DNA from: Paracoccaceae bacterium
GTDB lineage: Bacteria > Pseudomonadota > Alphaproteobacteria > Rhodobacterales > Rhodobacteraceae
Assembly (NCBI GenBank): GCA_003565055.1
Contig: PXDM01000490.1
Location: forward strand, 1-7,065
Direction: 5' to 3'
DNA length: 7,065 nt
Positions 5,463-7,065 of the stretch are shown here, one piece after another. Under the pieces are notes generated by a model. It saw nothing but the letters and a program-made list of their open reading frames with translations, did not search any database and had not been told where the DNA came from. The translations under genes and the position numbers were made by a program. Within the stretch, counting starts at the first letter, position 1. Every line of letters starts with the position of its first letter.

Positions 5463-5825
5463 TCAGCCTTGCGCGTCTTCGCGGCGCGCATGATTGGGAC
5501 GCTGCACGCCCAGCCGGGGCAGTTGTTGTCTGATGCGTGCGACCAGTTCAGCTTGCATGAAACTGTAGCGATCCGGGATATCGAGGCTGACGACGCGCTT
5601 GCCTTTCAGCGCCGCCTTGAACGGCCTCTTGAGCCGCGCCAACTGCCGCTTTTCCATCACCACCACCAGATCCGCCCAGTCAAGCTGCTCCGGGCTCAGG
5701 CGCTCATCGGCATCCTGGCTCAGCCCGGCGAAATCCGTCTCCACACCGTCGATCTCGCCAACGATCTGCGCGGCTGTCGGGCTGCGCATGCGTGCCTTGC
5801 CGCAGATGAACAGGATCCGCGTCAT
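5463..5825 (-). CDS. Low-molecular-weight protein-tyrosine-phosphatase-like protein
   Basis: This 120-residue protein has the low-molecular-weight tyrosine phosphatase layout. After a first strand (RILFI, 3-7) comes the phosphate-binding loop C8-GKARM-R14-S15, matching C-X5-R-S with the nucleophilic Cys8 and Arg14. Residues WADLVVVMEKRQ (50-61) correspond to the family's D-I--M segment, and LDIPDRY (81-87) takes the place of the general-acid DP motif. Classical members read CLGNICRS and run to about 150 residues, so this is a short, variant subgroup. I recall similar proteins in roseobacters annotated as phosphotyrosine phosphatases. The substrate is unknown. The start ATG at 5825 overlaps the amidoligase TGA as ATGA, with no good ribosome-binding sequence, so translation is probably coupled. 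The last dozen residues (RPNHARREDAQG) look like an unstructured tail. Confidence 0.82.
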   Translation of the reverse strand: MTRILFICGKARMRSPTAAQIVGEIDGVETDFAGLSQDADERLSPEQLDWADLVVVMEKRQLARLKRPFKAALKGKRVVSLDIPDRYSFMQAELVARIRQQLPRLGVQRPNHARREDAQG

Positions 5826-6796
5826 GACCGCGCCGCGCGCGTCACGATCCCCGCGTCGTCCAGCATGGCTTCGACCTGCCCTGCCCAATCGCGCTTGAGC
5901 GGGACCAGCCGCGCCCGATGCGCCTGCCAGCCCTCGGTGAGCCGCGCCAGAAGCGCCGCATCCGCCGCGACATGCTCGATGATCACCCAGCGGTTCCACT
6001 CATAGGCCAGCGACCAGTCGCGATCGCCCAGCCGCGCTTCCGGCAGGCGATAATGAAAGGTCGGACGCCCGCCCTTGAGCTGGCCCTCGGGCACACCCTC
6101 CAGCGCCTCGGGGTGAAGATGCTCCAGCGCCGGCAGGAGATCGAGCCCGAACCCCCGCGCCGGGGCGAGCCGCGCATAGGCGCGCGCGAACTGCGCCAAG
6201 TCCATCGCGGCCCCCTCGGCCAGCAGATCAACCAGCGCCACGGGCCAGGGATTGACGAAGGGCAAGACCCGCCGCGCGGCGTCAAGCGGCGCGGAATGGC
6301 GCAGCCAGTCCTCCAGAAGCGCGAAGGCGCGGGCAATGGCGAGGATCGCCGCCGGATCTTCGGGCAATTCGGGATTGAAATGCACCCCGAAGCCGAAAGC
6401 GAGCTTTTCCTGCGTGCCCAGCGCGCCCTCTGCGACCAACGCGTCGAGCCCGTCAGAGAGCGTGCCCAGCGCAGCAAGCCGCAAAGGCGCGGTCACGATC
6501 TCCACCGGCACCAGATCGCCGAGCGAGGCCGCCGCGAGATCTTCGAGCCATTTCTCCTGCAGCGAAATATCCAGCTCCACCCGCAGCTTGCCCAGCGCGC
6601 CGCCCTCCAGCGTCACGCAATGGGTCTCTGTCTGCGTGGCGGCCCCGCCCCAGCGTTCTGCGAGCAAGGCCGCTGTCTGCGCGACAGTCAGCCCCGCGAA
6701 TTCCACCTCGACACCGACCCGCCGCGAAGCACCTGACGCGCCGCCATGGTCGGGCAGCGCCCAGAACTCCCCGCGCGCGATCTGGTCATGCAACAT
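5822..6796 (-). CDS. Amidoligase family protein (Amidoligase_2-like)
   Basis: This 324-residue protein resembles the putative amidoligase family (Pfam Amidoligase_2), distant relatives of glutamate-cysteine ligase and glutamine synthetase that are predicted to use ATP to join a carboxylate to an amine. Family-like motifs are RVGVEVEFAGL (26-36), with the paired acidic residues Glu30 and Glu32 expected to bind metal, LRVELD (71-76), EIVTAPL (99-105), FGFGVHFNPE (134-143), with the ligase-type G-H pattern, RPTFHYRLP (244-252), and YEWNRWVIIEH (265-275). No signal peptide or membrane segment is seen, so it is cytoplasmic. The substrate is unknown. The start ATG at 6796 has AAGGGGG about 5 bases upstream. 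It lies 23 bases after the cyclotransferase-like gene and overlaps the phosphatase-like gene by 4 bases, which implies one transcript and related jobs. Confidence 0.85.
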   Translation of the reverse strand: MLHDQIARGEFWALPDHGGASGASRRVGVEVEFAGLTVAQTAALLAERWGGAATQTETHCVTLEGGALGKLRVELDISLQEKWLEDLAAASLGDLVPVEIVTAPLRLAALGTLSDGLDALVAEGALGTQEKLAFGFGVHFNPELPEDPAAILAIARAFALLEDWLRHSAPLDAARRVLPFVNPWPVALVDLLAEGAAMDLAQFARAYARLAPARGFGLDLLPALEHLHPEALEGVPEGQLKGGRPTFHYRLPEARLGDRDWSLAYEWNRWVIIEHVAADAALLARLTEGWQAHRARLVPLKRDWAGQVEAMLDDAGIVTRAARS

Positions 6797-6819
6797 CTCT
6801 GCCCCCTTCTGTCGCGTGC

Positions 6820-7065
6820 TCAGTCCTGCACGGCCTCGATGCCTGTCTCATCGCGCAGGCGGTAGACCCAGGCGCGCGTGCCGTCTTCCAGATCCATCAG
6901 ATCCCGGCGGTATTTTCGCCCGGTCCGCTCATAGCGGTCAAGCCGCACCAGCTCTTGCGGGCTGACGCGGAAACGCACGCCTTCGAGCACCGTGTCAGGC
7001 GCGTCGCGCAAATCGCGGCGGTGTCGCTGCCAGCCGCGCAGCTGCGCGGGCTCCGTCGGCACCCA
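6820..7065 (-). CDS. Gamma-glutamylcyclotransferase/AIG2-like protein, C-terminal part, truncated by window edge
   Basis: Only the last 81 residues are present; the frame is open to the right edge, so the true start lies outside. The visible part has LRGWQRHR (9-16 of the fragment), LEGVRFRVSPQELVRLDRYERTGRKYRRDLMDL (27-59) and the closing strand RAWVYRLRD. The LDxYE-----YRR arrangement is the hallmark of the AIG2/gamma-glutamylcyclotransferase fold, with Glu46 of the fragment in the catalytic-acid position. Such enzymes split gamma-glutamyl amides by forming 5-oxoproline. The N-terminal YGxL substrate-binding motif would be in the missing part, so this should be confirmed there. A GTG at 7062 is in frame but is probably internal. 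It is the first visible gene of the unit with the amidoligase and phosphatase-like proteins. Confidence 0.8.
   Translation of the reverse strand, partial: WVPTEPAQLRGWQRHRRDLRDAPDTVLEGVRFRVSPQELVRLDRYERTGRKYRRDLMDLEDGTRAWVYRLRDETGIEAVQD

Noticed and set aside
5918..6736. A 272-codon open frame on the plus strand opposite the amidoligase gene
   Set aside because: The Arg/Gln-rich product resembles no family, whereas the minus frame carries the amidoligase motifs.

Overview
The window looks like a chromosomal segment from a GC-rich alphaproteobacterium, most likely Rhodobacteraceae (Roseobacter/Rhodobacter group). This is judged from codon use, from the protein variants seen, and from a TolC-family gene lying beside a PopZ-like gene. 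No rRNA, tRNA, insertion sequence, phage gene or CRISPR array is visible. Coding density is high and no gene-free stretch reaches 300 bases.

Layout, left to right. (1) Positions 1-568, minus strand: the N-terminal 189 residues of a ligase-associated DEXH helicase (Lhr-like), cut by the left edge exactly at its SAT motif. (2) 674-1120, plus: a YcgN-type cysteine-cluster protein. (3) 1139-4270, minus: a probable operon read right to left, with an isoaspartate-methyltransferase-like protein, a TolC-family outer-membrane channel, and a 298-residue protein whose two conserved ends and Pro/Ala/Glu-rich middle resemble the polar organiser PopZ. (4) 4399-4845, plus: ytoQ. (5) 4939-5322, plus: mscL, the large mechanosensitive channel. 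(6) 5336-5464: a convergent intergenic region packed with inverted repeats. (7) 5463-7065, minus: a tight three-gene unit with a gamma-glutamylcyclotransferase/AIG2-like protein (cut by the right edge), an Amidoligase_2-type enzyme, and a small low-molecular-weight tyrosine-phosphatase-like protein whose start overlaps the amidoligase stop by ATGA.

The most interesting parts are the last unit and the PopZ-like gene. The last unit pairs an enzyme predicted to make amide or isopeptide bonds with one predicted to cleave gamma-glutamyl-type amides, plus a coupled phosphatase-fold protein. Its substrate is not known to me. The PopZ-like gene may be a strongly diverged polar scaffold recognisable mainly by architecture and by its position next to tolC. 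The remaining genes are ordinary housekeeping, repair and stress functions.
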